Of a stretch of DNA of 64,000 nt, positions 37,920 to 47,327 are shown piece by piece. The translations under genes and the position numbers were made by a program. Origin of the DNA: Legionellaceae bacterium (GTDB lineage Bacteria > Pseudomonadota > Gammaproteobacteria > Legionellales > Legionellaceae); the NCBI GenBank assembly GCA_018061965.1, contig JAGOTG010000006.1, forward strand, positions 1-64,000, given 5' to 3'. How positions within the stretch are numbered: position 1 is the stretch's first letter; each line of letters opens with the position of its first letter. The notes under the pieces were generated by a model. The model did not search any database. It saw only the letters and a list, made by a program, of their open reading frames with translations, and was not told the DNA's origin.

Positions 37920-38489
37920 ATGACTATTCATCTCACAAAAACTCATATTAGGCAAGTATGCCTCTCTCAACGCAAACATTTACCCCTGCTATTTGTCACA
38001 CAAGCCTCTCAAAAAATTATAGATACCATTCAAGCTATGCAAGCTTACCAAGCCGCAAAACACATCGCATGGTATCATCCTTCGCGCGGAGAAGTGGACT
38101 TATCCTCATTATGGCAAAGCGCCTTAACCAACAACAAATATTGTTATTTCCCAGCTATTCAACCAGATAATACTTTGCTTTTTTTACCTTATGCTGCGAA
38201 TACCGAACTCTTTCCCAATCGTTATCAAATTGCAGAGCCCCTTATGGAAGCTCACAAGGCAATACCCCCACAAAATCTGGATATCCTATTTCTACCCATT
38301 GTGGCTTTCGATGCCGAAAAAAACCGTTTGGGTATGGGAAAAGGTTATTATGACAAAACCTTGGAAAACCATCCTGGCCCGCTATTAATTGGTGTCGCTT
38401 ACGAATGGCAAAAGCAACCTGGTTTACCATGCGATTCATGGGATATTCCTCTCTCCATGATTATTACGGAAGAAAGGACCTATCCATAA
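37920..38489 (+). CDS. fau: 5-formyltetrahydrofolate cyclo-ligase
   Basis: Fau (YgfA) converts 5-formyltetrahydrofolate to 5,10-methenyltetrahydrofolate with ATP, in one-carbon metabolism. The 189 aa protein has the SRGEVDLSSLW substrate loop, LFLPIVAFDAEKNRLGMGKG and the GKGYYDKTL phosphate-binding motif. AAGG lies seven bases before the ATG. In many relatives 6S RNA lies upstream of this gene, but here a divergent small gene leaves under 100 bases and no 6S-like fold was seen. Confidence 0.93.
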   Translation: MTIHLTKTHIRQVCLSQRKHLPLLFVTQASQKIIDTIQAMQAYQAAKHIAWYHPSRGEVDLSSLWQSALTNNKYCYFPAIQPDNTLLFLPYAANTELFPNRYQIAEPLMEAHKAIPPQNLDILFLPIVAFDAEKNRLGMGKGYYDKTLENHPGPLLIGVAYEWQKQPGLPCDSWDIPLSMIITEERTYP

Positions 38490-38497
38490 AAGTACTT

Positions 38498-40540
38498 TCA
38501 CAAAGACTGTCTTTTTTCATATTTCTCAATTAACACTGTTTGAAAATCTTTGGTCGCATTCCGAATAAATTGAAAGTTTCCATTTTGATCCATTTCCCAA
38601 CAATTATTGGTATTTTTTTGAATGTTTTCAATAATTTCTTCTTTAATTTTGTTTTGAATATATTTTTGATAAATTGGAAAAATTAATTCAATTCTTTTAT
38701 CGATGTTTTTCTTAACCATATTGCAAGAACCCAGAAAAATTTTTTCTTGATCTGCTGTTTTAAAGCAATAAACTCTATGGTGCTCCAATAGTCGACCCAC
38801 ATAAGATATCACTCTGATTTTACTCGTAAGCAATTGCTCTTCAGGTGTCAAAAAGCTTATATTTCTCACAAAAACAATCACTTGGACACCCCATTTCACA
38901 GCATTATTTAAAGCTTTCACTAATTCTAAATCCGTAAAATCTTTGGTTTTAATAAAAATACTGCTTGGTTTGTTTTTTTTGGCCTCACCCACACAATTTA
39001 GAATCAATTTCATTAATTCAGTTCTAATACTGAGTGGAGACACCCATACATGCTCCAATGGTTCTAATTGCTCATCTTCAAAAATACTCGTAAAAATCCT
39101 ATCTATATCATTTCCAATGCCCGCATGACTGGTAATTAAGCTCAAATCACAATACGTTTTTGAGTTTCTTTTATGGTAATTTCCAGTGGATAAATGACTA
39201 TAAAACTCTGAACCATTTTGCGTTTTCCTTTTAATCAAGGCCATTTTTGCATGCGTCACAAAATCCTTCGATCCGAAGCAAACCTCAATACCATGTGCCT
39301 GTAAATCCTTGGCTATTTTCCAATGATATTCTTCGGAGCCTGTCACTCTTAATTCAATAAGCACGCGTACTTTTTTTCCAAGTGAGGCTGCTAGCTTTAA
39401 ACTATCCATTAATTTTGAAGTTTTCTCTATTCTATAAATGGTCATTGAAATACTGGTTACATAACTGTCTGTCGCTGCGGTCTCAAAAAAATCCAAGACT
39501 TCATCAAACGGTTGGTATGGATGGTGAAACAGGACATCAGCGACCCGAATTTTAGCAAACACCCCATTTGGGCTCACTAACAAATGGGTTTTATTAAAAG
39601 CCAAACGTGGGTACATGAGTTCATAAGAACATCTTGGATGATTTGCAATTAAAGCCTTGAAAAAATCGCCTGCCTGCTGCAGACTGGATTCTATATAACA
39701 ATTTTCTGCCGATAAATGAGTAATCCTTAACAAATCATCCAGTACATCGCTAGATTTCATAGGTGCTATTTCAAGACAGTTATAAGTTTTAAAAATAGGG
39801 AGTCCAGCAGAGATGGTATCGGCATGCTTCTCAACTGTCTTCAAGAACTTATTTTTTTCATATAAACAGTCGATAGTTAATCTAAATGGCACCAGTTCTT
39901 CCACCACCCTATGGGGATAGACCTTTTGTAAATAAATTTGCATCAAATCATCTGTATGAAACAACAAGTGCTGATATTTTTGAGCTGGTAATATCACTAC
40001 TTTCTCCCTATTATTAGGGATTGTTAATATTGAAAATTTCGGATTATTTTTCCAAACGATTAAATAATTTAGGCTGTTATCTTTAATTTGTTTGAACATC
40101 TGAGCATTCATACAGTTAAAATCGGTCATCTCCCAAGCTATTTTCTCAGCACAATCAATTAATTGCTTTTTTTTATGCAAATCACCTTCCTGGATGCTCT
40201 GATACACAAACCCATTTTCAGCTAACTGAGGTAATAAATCGTTTTCTAATAAGCCACTGGATTCTGACATAAAATGAGACAATCTCTTTTGAAAATGAGT
40301 TAAGTTGCCAGGCCTATCTTGATCCTTAGAAAATACTCGCAGCATTTCATCATTCATATGCCATTCTCTAAACTGCTCATGAATTAATTCATCCGTAAAA
40401 TGGAGATATTTAAACCGTTCGAGCGTAGGGGTTTTTTTGACTTCAGCACAATGAAAAATCCGATATAACATTGCAATAAACGCATCTAACGATTCCTCAG
40501 AAACCAAGTGATTGGATGTGAGTAATGTAGGTTTATCCAT
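38498..40540 (-). CDS. ppk1: Divergent polyphosphate kinase 1-like protein
   Basis: PPK1 makes polyphosphate from ATP through a phosphohistidine. The 680 aa length and domain order fit (N, head, C1 and C2 domains). His430 in FVTHAKMALI aligns with the catalytic His435 of E. coli, His in LLEHHRVYCF with His592, and Arg370 in MTIYRIEK with Arg375. However, the metal/phosphate Arg405 is replaced: the usual ELQARFDEE is ELRVTGSEE here, with Thr400 at that place and 30 residues before the His, as in E. coli. N-terminal identity is low. The gene is visibly more AT-rich than its neighbours. The ATG preceded by AGGAG was chosen. It may be a transferred or functionally altered paralogue. Confidence 0.8.
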   Translation of the reverse strand: MDKPTLLTSNHLVSEESLDAFIAMLYRIFHCAEVKKTPTLERFKYLHFTDELIHEQFREWHMNDEMLRVFSKDQDRPGNLTHFQKRLSHFMSESSGLLENDLLPQLAENGFVYQSIQEGDLHKKKQLIDCAEKIAWEMTDFNCMNAQMFKQIKDNSLNYLIVWKNNPKFSILTIPNNREKVVILPAQKYQHLLFHTDDLMQIYLQKVYPHRVVEELVPFRLTIDCLYEKNKFLKTVEKHADTISAGLPIFKTYNCLEIAPMKSSDVLDDLLRITHLSAENCYIESSLQQAGDFFKALIANHPRCSYELMYPRLAFNKTHLLVSPNGVFAKIRVADVLFHHPYQPFDEVLDFFETAATDSYVTSISMTIYRIEKTSKLMDSLKLAASLGKKVRVLIELRVTGSEEYHWKIAKDLQAHGIEVCFGSKDFVTHAKMALIKRKTQNGSEFYSHLSTGNYHKRNSKTYCDLSLITSHAGIGNDIDRIFTSIFEDEQLEPLEHVWVSPLSIRTELMKLILNCVGEAKKNKPSSIFIKTKDFTDLELVKALNNAVKWGVQVIVFVRNISFLTPEEQLLTSKIRVISYVGRLLEHHRVYCFKTADQEKIFLGSCNMVKKNIDKRIELIFPIYQKYIQNKIKEEIIENIQKNTNNCWEMDQNGNFQFIRNATKDFQTVLIEKYEKRQSL

Positions 40541-40789
40541 TTTAATCCAGCTCCTATTTAAATGGTCTTTGCGTGCATCCAGTGCCCCCCTATAAATATC
40601 CAAGGTTTCTGGGTTGCATCACTTCGTACGAAATGACGGTCTTTCCTCTGACTCTGACAACAACCTTCCTTCTCAAGCATAGTATAGCTTTCAAATTTTT
40701 TGGGGCTCAGAATGAATACCGTCTACAAATCATGAGTACAGTTTGTTATACTCGACCAAATCCTGTTGTACTAGTCATAGGAAACGACG

Positions 40790-41056
40790 ATGTTACTCTC
40801 TAAACAACTCGAAGATCTTGCAAGAAATCTGTACAGCACATTGCCAAAAAATGTTCAAATTATTGAAGAAGATATCAAGCAACAATTCAAAGAAATTTTA
40901 CAAAGTGCTTTTACGCATTTGGATTTGGTTACCCGCGAAGAGTTTGATGTCCAAGTGAAAGTTTTAGCGCGATCCAGAGAAAAAATCGACGCACTAGAAA
41001 AAGCAGTCAATCAATTATTGCAAGAGAAAAATCGCACCAAGAAAAAAAACAGCTAA
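40790..41056 (+). CDS. ubiK: Ubiquinone biosynthesis accessory factor UbiK
   Basis: UbiK (YqiC, BMFP domain) helps the soluble Ubi complex in aerobic ubiquinone synthesis, binding UbiJ and lipids. The 88 aa protein has an amphipathic first half (LEDLARNLYSTLPKNVQIIE) and the typical VTREEFDVQVKVLARSREKI coiled coil, with a Lys-rich end. AGGAAA precedes the ATG. It stands alone, just before a large palindromic repeat. Confidence 0.9.
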   Translation: MLLSKQLEDLARNLYSTLPKNVQIIEEDIKQQFKEILQSAFTHLDLVTREEFDVQVKVLARSREKIDALEKAVNQLLQEKNRTKKKNS

Positions 41057-41070
41057 ATTTTTTTGCTATT

Positions 41071-41226
41071 CCTTTTACGGATGAATTTTAGGGATTTTAG
41101 GCGATTTGATTTTTGGGGCTAAGCTAGGATTAAAAAGGAGTAATAGCCAGTTCTATTGCGAGTTTTTAATCGTAGCTTAGCCACAAAAAGCGATAGCATA
41201 AAAACCTAAAATTCATTCGTGAAAGG
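41071..41226. repeat. Long imperfect palindrome (family A)
   Basis: The left arm (CCTTTTACGGATGAATTTTA...) and the right arm (...TAAAATTCATTCGTGAAAGG) pair over about 65 bases. GGCTAAGCTAGGATTAAAA matches the complement of TTTTTAATCGTAGCTTAGCC. The centre is GAGTAATAGCCAGTTCTATT. A partial copy occurs at 47.9 kb. As RNA or single-stranded DNA it would form a very long hairpin. It lies between ubiK and comM and may be a MITE. Confidence 0.7.
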
Positions 41227-41265
41227 TATATATAAAGTCCAATTTGAGCCCAAAGGAAATAGGCC

Positions 41266-42780
41266 ATGAATCTCGCTATCAGCCACACTCGGGCGACCGT
41301 TGGAATGGAATCCCGTTTGGTAACCGTAGAAGTCCATTTATCAAATGGCTTACCGGGTTTTACTATTGTAGGATTACCGCAAACTGCAGTCAAAGAAAGT
41401 AAAGATCGCGTTCGATCTGCCATCTTAAACAGTCACTTTGAATTCCCCTGCCGCCGCATTACAGTAAATCTCGCGCCTGCTGATTTGCCCAAAATAGGCA
41501 GCGGATTTGATTTGCCTATCGCCATTGGCATTCTAGCCGCATCAGGACAACTGCCCCTCTCTAAATTGGAAAATCATGAATTCATTGGAGAGTTGGCTTT
41601 AAACGGCAGTCTACGCGGTGTCCCATCCGTCATACCCATGCTAATAGCTGCTAAAGATAGTGCAAGCACGATCATCATCGCCGCCGCCAATGCCCCAGAA
41701 GCCTCATTGATAGATTATTCGGGTCTATTGTATGCAGAAAATTTACGTGCCGTGCATCAATATTTATGTCATGGGCAAGCTTTAAATAGCCCGCCTACAT
41801 CCCTTTCCTTAAAAAAAGAGCCTCAGTATGCAGACGATTGGTCAGACATCAAAGGCCAAGCTCATGCCAAATCTGCGCTGAAAATAGCTGCCTGTGGCGG
41901 CCACAATATTCTACTCTATGGACCACCTGGAAGTGGAAAAACAATGCTGGCCAAGCGTTTGGTCACCATTTTACCCGCATTAACCGAAGCCCAAGCTTTG
42001 GAATGTGCGACCATTCAATCCGTCTACGGCCGGATTACCGAAGCGGAAAATTGGCAACGCCCTGCATTTCGGGCACCACACCACAGTGCTTCCTCTATAG
42101 CATTAGTCGGAGGGGGTAATCCACCCAAACCGGGTGAAATTTCATTGGCTCACCATGGCGTATTATTTTTGGATGAATTACCCGAATTTCAACGTAAAGT
42201 CCTAGAAACCTTACGTGAACCGCTAGAATCAGGACATATTTGTATTTCACGTGCCGCCATTCAAATTGAATTTCCTGCTCAATTTCAATTGATAGCAGCC
42301 ATGAATCCTTGCCCTTGTGGCCAATTAGGCAATCCGCATGCCGAGTGCTTTTGCACCCAGGATGTTATACGCCGCTATCACCACAAACTGTCAGGGCCAT
42401 TTTTAGATAGGATTGATTTACATATTAATGTACCCACGCTCCCACTAGAAACCTTGATCTCAGCCCCCGAATCTCTGCCCAAAGAAAGCCCACTATTGCG
42501 AACAGAGGTAGCCAAAGTACGCGCGCTACAACTCCAACGACAAGGCTGTATTAACGCAGTTTTAAACACTGCGACTTGCAACCAATTCTGCGCATTAGCT
42601 GAGTCAGAACAACAGTTTCTTCATACCACATTGAGTCAACTCAAATTATCAGCACGCTCCTATTACCGTCTTCTCAAGGTCGCAAGAACCATAGCGGATA
42701 TTCGCCATGCCCCAAACATTGAACGCAGCGATCTCCAACAAGCATTGGCTTTCAAAGCTTGTTTTTCTTCGCAATCTTAA
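41266..42780 (+). CDS. comM: Competence-related AAA+ helicase ComM (YifB family)
   Basis: ComM is a hexameric helicase that promotes branch migration when DNA taken up by natural transformation is integrated. The 504 aa protein has an N-terminal Lon-like (ChlI) domain (VGMESRLVTVEVHLSNGLPG), Walker A GPPGSGKTML, the FRAPHHSAS motif, Walker B GVLFLDELPEF, a zinc-like Cys cluster (NPCPCGQLGNPHAECFC) and the C-terminal SARSYYRLLKVARTIADI. Its stop overlaps the pyrB stop from the other strand. Confidence 0.95.
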   Translation: MNLAISHTRATVGMESRLVTVEVHLSNGLPGFTIVGLPQTAVKESKDRVRSAILNSHFEFPCRRITVNLAPADLPKIGSGFDLPIAIGILAASGQLPLSKLENHEFIGELALNGSLRGVPSVIPMLIAAKDSASTIIIAAANAPEASLIDYSGLLYAENLRAVHQYLCHGQALNSPPTSLSLKKEPQYADDWSDIKGQAHAKSALKIAACGGHNILLYGPPGSGKTMLAKRLVTILPALTEAQALECATIQSVYGRITEAENWQRPAFRAPHHSASSIALVGGGNPPKPGEISLAHHGVLFLDELPEFQRKVLETLREPLESGHICISRAAIQIEFPAQFQLIAAMNPCPCGQLGNPHAECFCTQDVIRRYHHKLSGPFLDRIDLHINVPTLPLETLISAPESLPKESPLLRTEVAKVRALQLQRQGCINAVLNTATCNQFCALAESEQQFLHTTLSQLKLSARSYYRLLKVARTIADIRHAPNIERSDLQQALAFKACFSSQS

Positions 42781-43670
42781 CCATTCAAGGCTTCTAGAAT
42801 TGCCATCCGCATAAACACCCCATTTTTGACTTGCTCCAAAATACACGAGCGTGGCCCATCCGCCACATTACTGTCTATTTCAATCCCACGATTCATCGGT
42901 CCAGGATGTAATACAATGGCGTCAGGTTTTGCCCAAGCCAAACTGGTTTGAGTGATGGCATACTCCCTATGATAAGCAGCCAAATCCATAGTTTCGTTAA
43001 TTTGCAAACGTTCTCTCTGTACCCGCAATGCAATGACTACATCCGCATCTTGCAACCCATGGCGCAAAGAAGACGTGATGGAGCCATAGGATGCTCTAAC
43101 AGTCGAGTGCCAAATTTCTGGCGCAACCAGTACCAAATCTCTCACTTTCATCAAGGAACACAGACTTTGCAAGGAATTGGCTACTCTTGAATGCAAAACA
43201 TCACCCACAATCGCTATTTTTAATTTTTCAAGCTGCGGCTTATATTGCATAATCGTCATCATATCTAACAAAGCTTGGCTGGGATGCTCATGCGTACCAT
43301 CCCCTGCATTGATGATATGCATGTCTGACGAACACGCATCAGACATTAATTGCGGTAACCCATTTTGCTTATGGCGCATAGTAAACAACTGAATCCCCAT
43401 GGCATGCAAAGTTTGAATTGTATCTTCAATCGTCTCACCTTTGGTTTCAGATGATTGGGCAAAATCCATATTCACGACACGGATCCCTAGATTCTTCGCT
43501 GCCATCTCAAAACTGATCCGCGTCCGAGTCGAAGGTTCATAAAATAAATTAGCCAAATTGAGTCCAGCTAATTGTGGGTATTGGCGTTGAGATTTGAAAT
43601 AAACCGCACGATTCAACAACTGTAGGCAATCGTCATATGATAATTGACCAATTTCTAACAAATGTTTCAT
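42777..43670 (-). CDS. pyrB: Aspartate carbamoyltransferase catalytic subunit
   Basis: PyrB condenses carbamoyl phosphate with aspartate, the first committed pyrimidine step, and would use the product of CarB. The carbamoyl phosphate site is FYEPSTRTRISFEMAAKNLG. The DGTHEHPSQALLDM and LHPGPMNRGIEIDSNVADG motifs are intact. The 297 aa size is typical. No pyrI or pyrC follows. It lies after ruvX, as in the common yqgE-ruvX-pyrB order. Confidence 0.96.
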   Translation of the reverse strand: MKHLLEIGQLSYDDCLQLLNRAVYFKSQRQYPQLAGLNLANLFYEPSTRTRISFEMAAKNLGIRVVNMDFAQSSETKGETIEDTIQTLHAMGIQLFTMRHKQNGLPQLMSDACSSDMHIINAGDGTHEHPSQALLDMMTIMQYKPQLEKLKIAIVGDVLHSRVANSLQSLCSLMKVRDLVLVAPEIWHSTVRASYGSITSSLRHGLQDADVVIALRVQRERLQINETMDLAAYHREYAITQTSLAWAKPDAIVLHPGPMNRGIEIDSNVADGPRSCILEQVKNGVFMRMAILEALNG

Positions 43671-43682
43671 TTTATAGATCCT

Positions 43683-43760
43683 CGTATCTATTCACCACAA
43701 TTCTAGACACTCGAAGATGCGCCAAATAGGATGTTTTTTGAAAGGAGCTGAATGGTTACC
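43683..43760. mobile_element. MITE-like element (family B) between ruvX and pyrB
   Basis: The element starts CGTATCTATTCACCACAATT and ends GCTGAATGGTTACC. GATCCT occurs immediately on both sides as a probable remnant of the target duplication. The end of the element supplies the TAA stop codon of ruvX (CGG TAA CC on the minus strand). Confidence 0.65.
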
Positions 43761-44172
43761 GATCCTGCAACCACTGCTCTAAAATGATACAAGCGGCAAC
43801 ACAATCCACCTGAGACTGTTGTATTTTACGATAACCACCTTGCGTGTACAACTCTGTACGTGCTGCAACCGTCGTCAAACGCTCGTCCACCAGATGCACC
43901 GGCAATGCGAAACGATCTATCAATTGTTGCGCAAAATTGCGCGCTGCTTGTGTTGTATATTGTTCTTGTCCATCAATTTTAGTTGGCAATCCCACAATCA
44001 AACCCGAAGGACGCCATTTTTTGATCAATGCTGCTATTTCAGGCCAACTAGGCACACCAGATTTAGCATCCAAGGTTGTTAAAGGAGAAGCGCTTTTGGT
44101 CAGGGGCTGACCTACTGCAACCCCAATGCGTTTATATCCAAAATCAAATCCAATGTATAATCCTTCAGGCAT
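43756..44172 (-). CDS. ruvX: RuvX/YqgF family Holliday junction resolvase-like nuclease
   Basis: YqgF is an essential RNase H-fold nuclease of many bacteria, linked to 16S rRNA 5' end processing and to Holliday junction cleavage. The 138 aa protein starts GLYIGFDFGYKRIGVAVGQ with the first catalytic Asp, has LIVGLPTKIDGQEQ, the Glu in VHLVDERLTTVAA, and SQVDCVAACIILEQWLQ at the end. The stop codon lies in the end of a MITE-like element, though the length is normal. It overlaps yqgE by eight bases. Confidence 0.93.
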   Translation of the reverse strand: MPEGLYIGFDFGYKRIGVAVGQPLTKSASPLTTLDAKSGVPSWPEIAALIKKWRPSGLIVGLPTKIDGQEQYTTQAARNFAQQLIDRFALPVHLVDERLTTVAARTELYTQGGYRKIQQSQVDCVAACIILEQWLQDR

Positions 44173-44731
44173 GACCTGAACCCGTTAAATTATCCATATT
44201 CACTCCTAAAGTCTGCGCAGCCGCTTTCCAGCGCTCTGCATAAGGTACTTCATATAATAATTCTGTTTTATAAGGACAGACCATCCACGCGTTTTCTTTG
44301 ACAATTTCGCGTTCCAATTCACCTTGCTCCCAACCCACATATCCCATAACAATAAGCAGATCTTTGGGACCAGTCCCGTCGGCAATTGCTCGAATAATAT
44401 CATTCGAAGTAGTAATAGTCACTTCATCAGGAACCAAAGACAAACTAGACTGCCAATGACCCGTCGGACGATGAATGACAAATCCTCGGTCGGCTTGAAT
44501 CGGCCCACCAAATAATAATGGAACATGGTGATCAGTAGCCATCTGCGTACTGATGCCGAGTTGTTCAAACATTAAACTTGCAGGATGCCCCGTTGGGCGA
44601 TTCACAATCATTCCCACCGTTCCGCGCTCATGATGCTCACAAATATAAATCAGTGCCTGTGAAAATATAATATCATTCAATGATGGCAGGGCTACTAAAA
44701 AATTATTTGCTAAGGCCATTGGTGTCGACAT
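44165..44731 (-). CDS. yqgE: YqgE/AlgH family protein (UPF0301)
   Basis: This is a conserved protein of unknown biochemical role, regularly encoded before ruvX. The 188 aa sequence shows LANNFLVALPSLNDIIFSQA, GTVGMIVNRPTGHPAS, PLLFGGPIQADRGFVIH and VMGYVGWEQGELEREI. The ATG with AGGGA upstream was chosen. The intact yqgE-ruvX pair supports a gammaproteobacterial core location. Confidence 0.94.
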   Translation of the reverse strand: MSTPMALANNFLVALPSLNDIIFSQALIYICEHHERGTVGMIVNRPTGHPASLMFEQLGISTQMATDHHVPLLFGGPIQADRGFVIHRPTGHWQSSLSLVPDEVTITTSNDIIRAIADGTGPKDLLIVMGYVGWEQGELEREIVKENAWMVCPYKTELLYEVPYAERWKAAAQTLGVNMDNLTGSGHA

Positions 44732-44803
44732 ACTATGATCCCTATTCAAGTCTCACTGTAAGTATATACTATTGTGAGGAACGTACTGCTGTTTGGAGAA
44801 TTT

Positions 44804-47176
44804 ATGCTTAAAATCAATAGACAATATCCTCGGTTTTTTGTGTCTGGACTCATAACGATTCTGATTCTATTTGTAAGCGCTTCTTGCTATGCCCAACCTA
44901 TACCTCAACCAGTGACTTCATTGAATACCAATCAACCCGAGTTTAATCTAAAACAGGCCAACAAAACCTTCGATCAACTCAATCTTCAGCTCTCAGTCGA
45001 GAATCTCAATGTCGAACATTTAGAAGCAGCCATCACAACGCTAAATAACCTGATTGATAATGCTAAAATCAGTATCAACTTCTATCAAAAAAAACTGAGT
45101 GACCTGGATAATTTAATCAAAGAGGCAGAAACGACTAAAGAAAATGGCAAACCGCCTACCGCTGTAGAGCCTAGCAAAGAACATGAAAAAGCAGGCGCAG
45201 ATTTGGTGTATTTAAAACAAGAACAAAAAAATATTGCGGACAAAATGGCTCAATGCCGTCTCTTTACGATTCGAGCTCAAGAAGCCATCACTACGTATCA
45301 AACTGCGACCACAAAAATCAAACAACAACAAGTACTCACCCGCGGTTTGCCTTTGTTGTCATTATTGGATCATTTACAAAAGGATGACAATCAAACCGCC
45401 ATAACTGCCCCTATCCTGACACAGCTTCCAGTTATGTCGAAGACACTATTCAACACATTATGTATCATCACCATGCTGTGTATCGTAGCCAGCACCGTTA
45501 CCATCAGGAAAATCAAATCGCATGCATTGATCCAGCGATTGTTGCGAGTCAGACATATTGGAATGTGGGATGGTCTATTATTGTTTACATGCTTAATTAT
45601 GAGTTGTTTGAGTCTGTATTGGATTAATAGCGCGTCGGCGCAAAACAATACTACTACGTTAATAACTTATCTGCTGATTGTAGGATGCACTTACTTTTGG
45701 ATCCTGGCATTCATTAATATGCTTTTTAAAAGTAAAATTGTTTCTGCCGCTTTTTATTGGTACTCACTGGATTGCCGTTTTTTTAAAAACTTACTGATCT
45801 TTTTACTCACGTACTACTCTATTACCCAAATTGGGGCAACCATCGTCCAAAACCTGGCTGTTAGTGATATTATATGGCAATTGGCGCAAATTATTTTTCT
45901 CTCAACTGTCGTCATAACTATTGTGGGTTTTGTTTATTACTTTGCTCATACTCACCGCCACATTTACTTTATCCGAACCCATCAAAAATTTCTCCAACGA
46001 GCAGTCGCTTCATTATTTGTGGCCTGTGGCATTCTTAATATTTTTGGTTATCATCAAATGGCCATTCATCTCATGTATGCCATTATTACAACCTTTGCCA
46101 TTTTATTTAGTTTATTCTTATTGGTCTCTGCCATTCAAAAAATATATTTATTATGCGCTTATCCCAGCCCCATTTACCGTTATATTATCGGTGCTCTGGG
46201 CTACAAATCGAATCAGACTGTCATCGAGTTTATTATTTTAAAAATTACAGCCCAAATTATTATATTCAGCATTGGAATCTATTTGATTGGACAAACCTGG
46301 GGATATGGCGCCTATTACCTCAACACCGCTTATTCGCAATTACTCAACGGGATTCATTTCGCCAGCTTTACTTTCTATCCCACCCGTATCGTCGCCGGGA
46401 TTCTAATTTTCTGTGTTCTGTATCTAACTTTCCGCAGTATTGCAACCAAATTCAGTCGACGCGCACAATTTGAAGAAGAAGAAGAAACTCAAGTCGCTGT
46501 CGCCTCTATTTTGATATATATCGGCTTCACATGCGCTCTGATAGCTGCTTTACTCGTTTCTGGAATAGATTTCACTGGCCTGGCCATTGTCGCTGGCGCG
46601 TTGTCTGTGGGAATCGGTATGGGATTACAAAGCATCGTTAATAATTTTGTGTCAGGTATTATTTTATTGATTGAAAAACCCATCAAATCAGGTGATCACA
46701 TTAATATTGATAATATAGAAGGCTGGGTCAAAAAAATTCGAATCCGCTCCACACAAATCACAACTAGTGCGCGCGAAGATGTCATCATTCCCAACTCCGA
46801 TTTGATCACGAAGGCGGTCATTAACTATATGTATACTGATCGATATCTTTCCATCTCATGTGAAGTGGGTGTTATGTATGACAGCGATCCCGTTTTAGTA
46901 AAAAAGTTACTTTTACAAGCAGTCTCCGAACACGATGAAATCATTAAAACACCAAGGTCAAAAGCGAACGTTTTATTTCAAAATTTTGGTGATTCAGCCA
47001 TGATTTTTCAACTATGGTTTTTAATTAAGGATGGTAATAAAAAATCAGTCGTACGTTCTGATGTCAATTTTGCTATTGATCGCTTATTTCGTGAACACCA
47101 CATTAAAGTGGCACATCCTCAACGCGATATTAATGTCAAACTGTCTGAGATTCCAACAAAAATCGCAGATAAATAA
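44804..47176 (+). CDS. Large MscS-family mechanosensitive channel
   Basis: This 790 aa protein opens when membrane tension rises and releases solutes. It begins with a signal peptide (FFVSGLITILILFVSASCYA). A periplasmic coiled-coil region follows (residues about 35-180, LQLSVENLNVEHLEAAITTL), then roughly eleven membrane segments. The MscS core near residue 580 includes the pore helix AIVAGALSVGIGMGLQSIVN, NFVSGIILLIEKPIKSGDHI and the cytoplasmic beta/alpha domain (DVIIPNSDLITKAVINYMYT). The layout matches the MscK/YbdG-to-YjeP type of large channels, not small MscS. GGAGA precedes the ATG. It is divergent from yqgE. Confidence 0.9.
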   Translation: MLKINRQYPRFFVSGLITILILFVSASCYAQPIPQPVTSLNTNQPEFNLKQANKTFDQLNLQLSVENLNVEHLEAAITTLNNLIDNAKISINFYQKKLSDLDNLIKEAETTKENGKPPTAVEPSKEHEKAGADLVYLKQEQKNIADKMAQCRLFTIRAQEAITTYQTATTKIKQQQVLTRGLPLLSLLDHLQKDDNQTAITAPILTQLPVMSKTLFNTLCIITMLCIVASTVTIRKIKSHALIQRLLRVRHIGMWDGLLLFTCLIMSCLSLYWINSASAQNNTTTLITYLLIVGCTYFWILAFINMLFKSKIVSAAFYWYSLDCRFFKNLLIFLLTYYSITQIGATIVQNLAVSDIIWQLAQIIFLSTVVITIVGFVYYFAHTHRHIYFIRTHQKFLQRAVASLFVACGILNIFGYHQMAIHLMYAIITTFAILFSLFLLVSAIQKIYLLCAYPSPIYRYIIGALGYKSNQTVIEFIILKITAQIIIFSIGIYLIGQTWGYGAYYLNTAYSQLLNGIHFASFTFYPTRIVAGILIFCVLYLTFRSIATKFSRRAQFEEEEETQVAVASILIYIGFTCALIAALLVSGIDFTGLAIVAGALSVGIGMGLQSIVNNFVSGIILLIEKPIKSGDHINIDNIEGWVKKIRIRSTQITTSAREDVIIPNSDLITKAVINYMYTDRYLSISCEVGVMYDSDPVLVKKLLLQAVSEHDEIIKTPRSKANVLFQNFGDSAMIFQLWFLIKDGNKKSVVRSDVNFAIDRLFREHHIKVAHPQRDINVKLSEIPTKIADK

Positions 47177-47327
47177 TTAATTTCATAAAAAACTATTGAG
47201 CATGAAAGTGATCTTCGGTTATGTTGTATGAAGAGGTTATTTTTAAGATCACATATTTTTTAATTGCATCATGTATTTTTTCAGATTGAGGGAACGATCG
47301 ATCATTTAACCGCACAAGGAGCATGTA

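Noticed and set aside
44750..44803. GTG start ten codons upstream for the MscS-like channel
   Set aside because: The ATG has GGAGA at good spacing and begins directly before the signal peptide.
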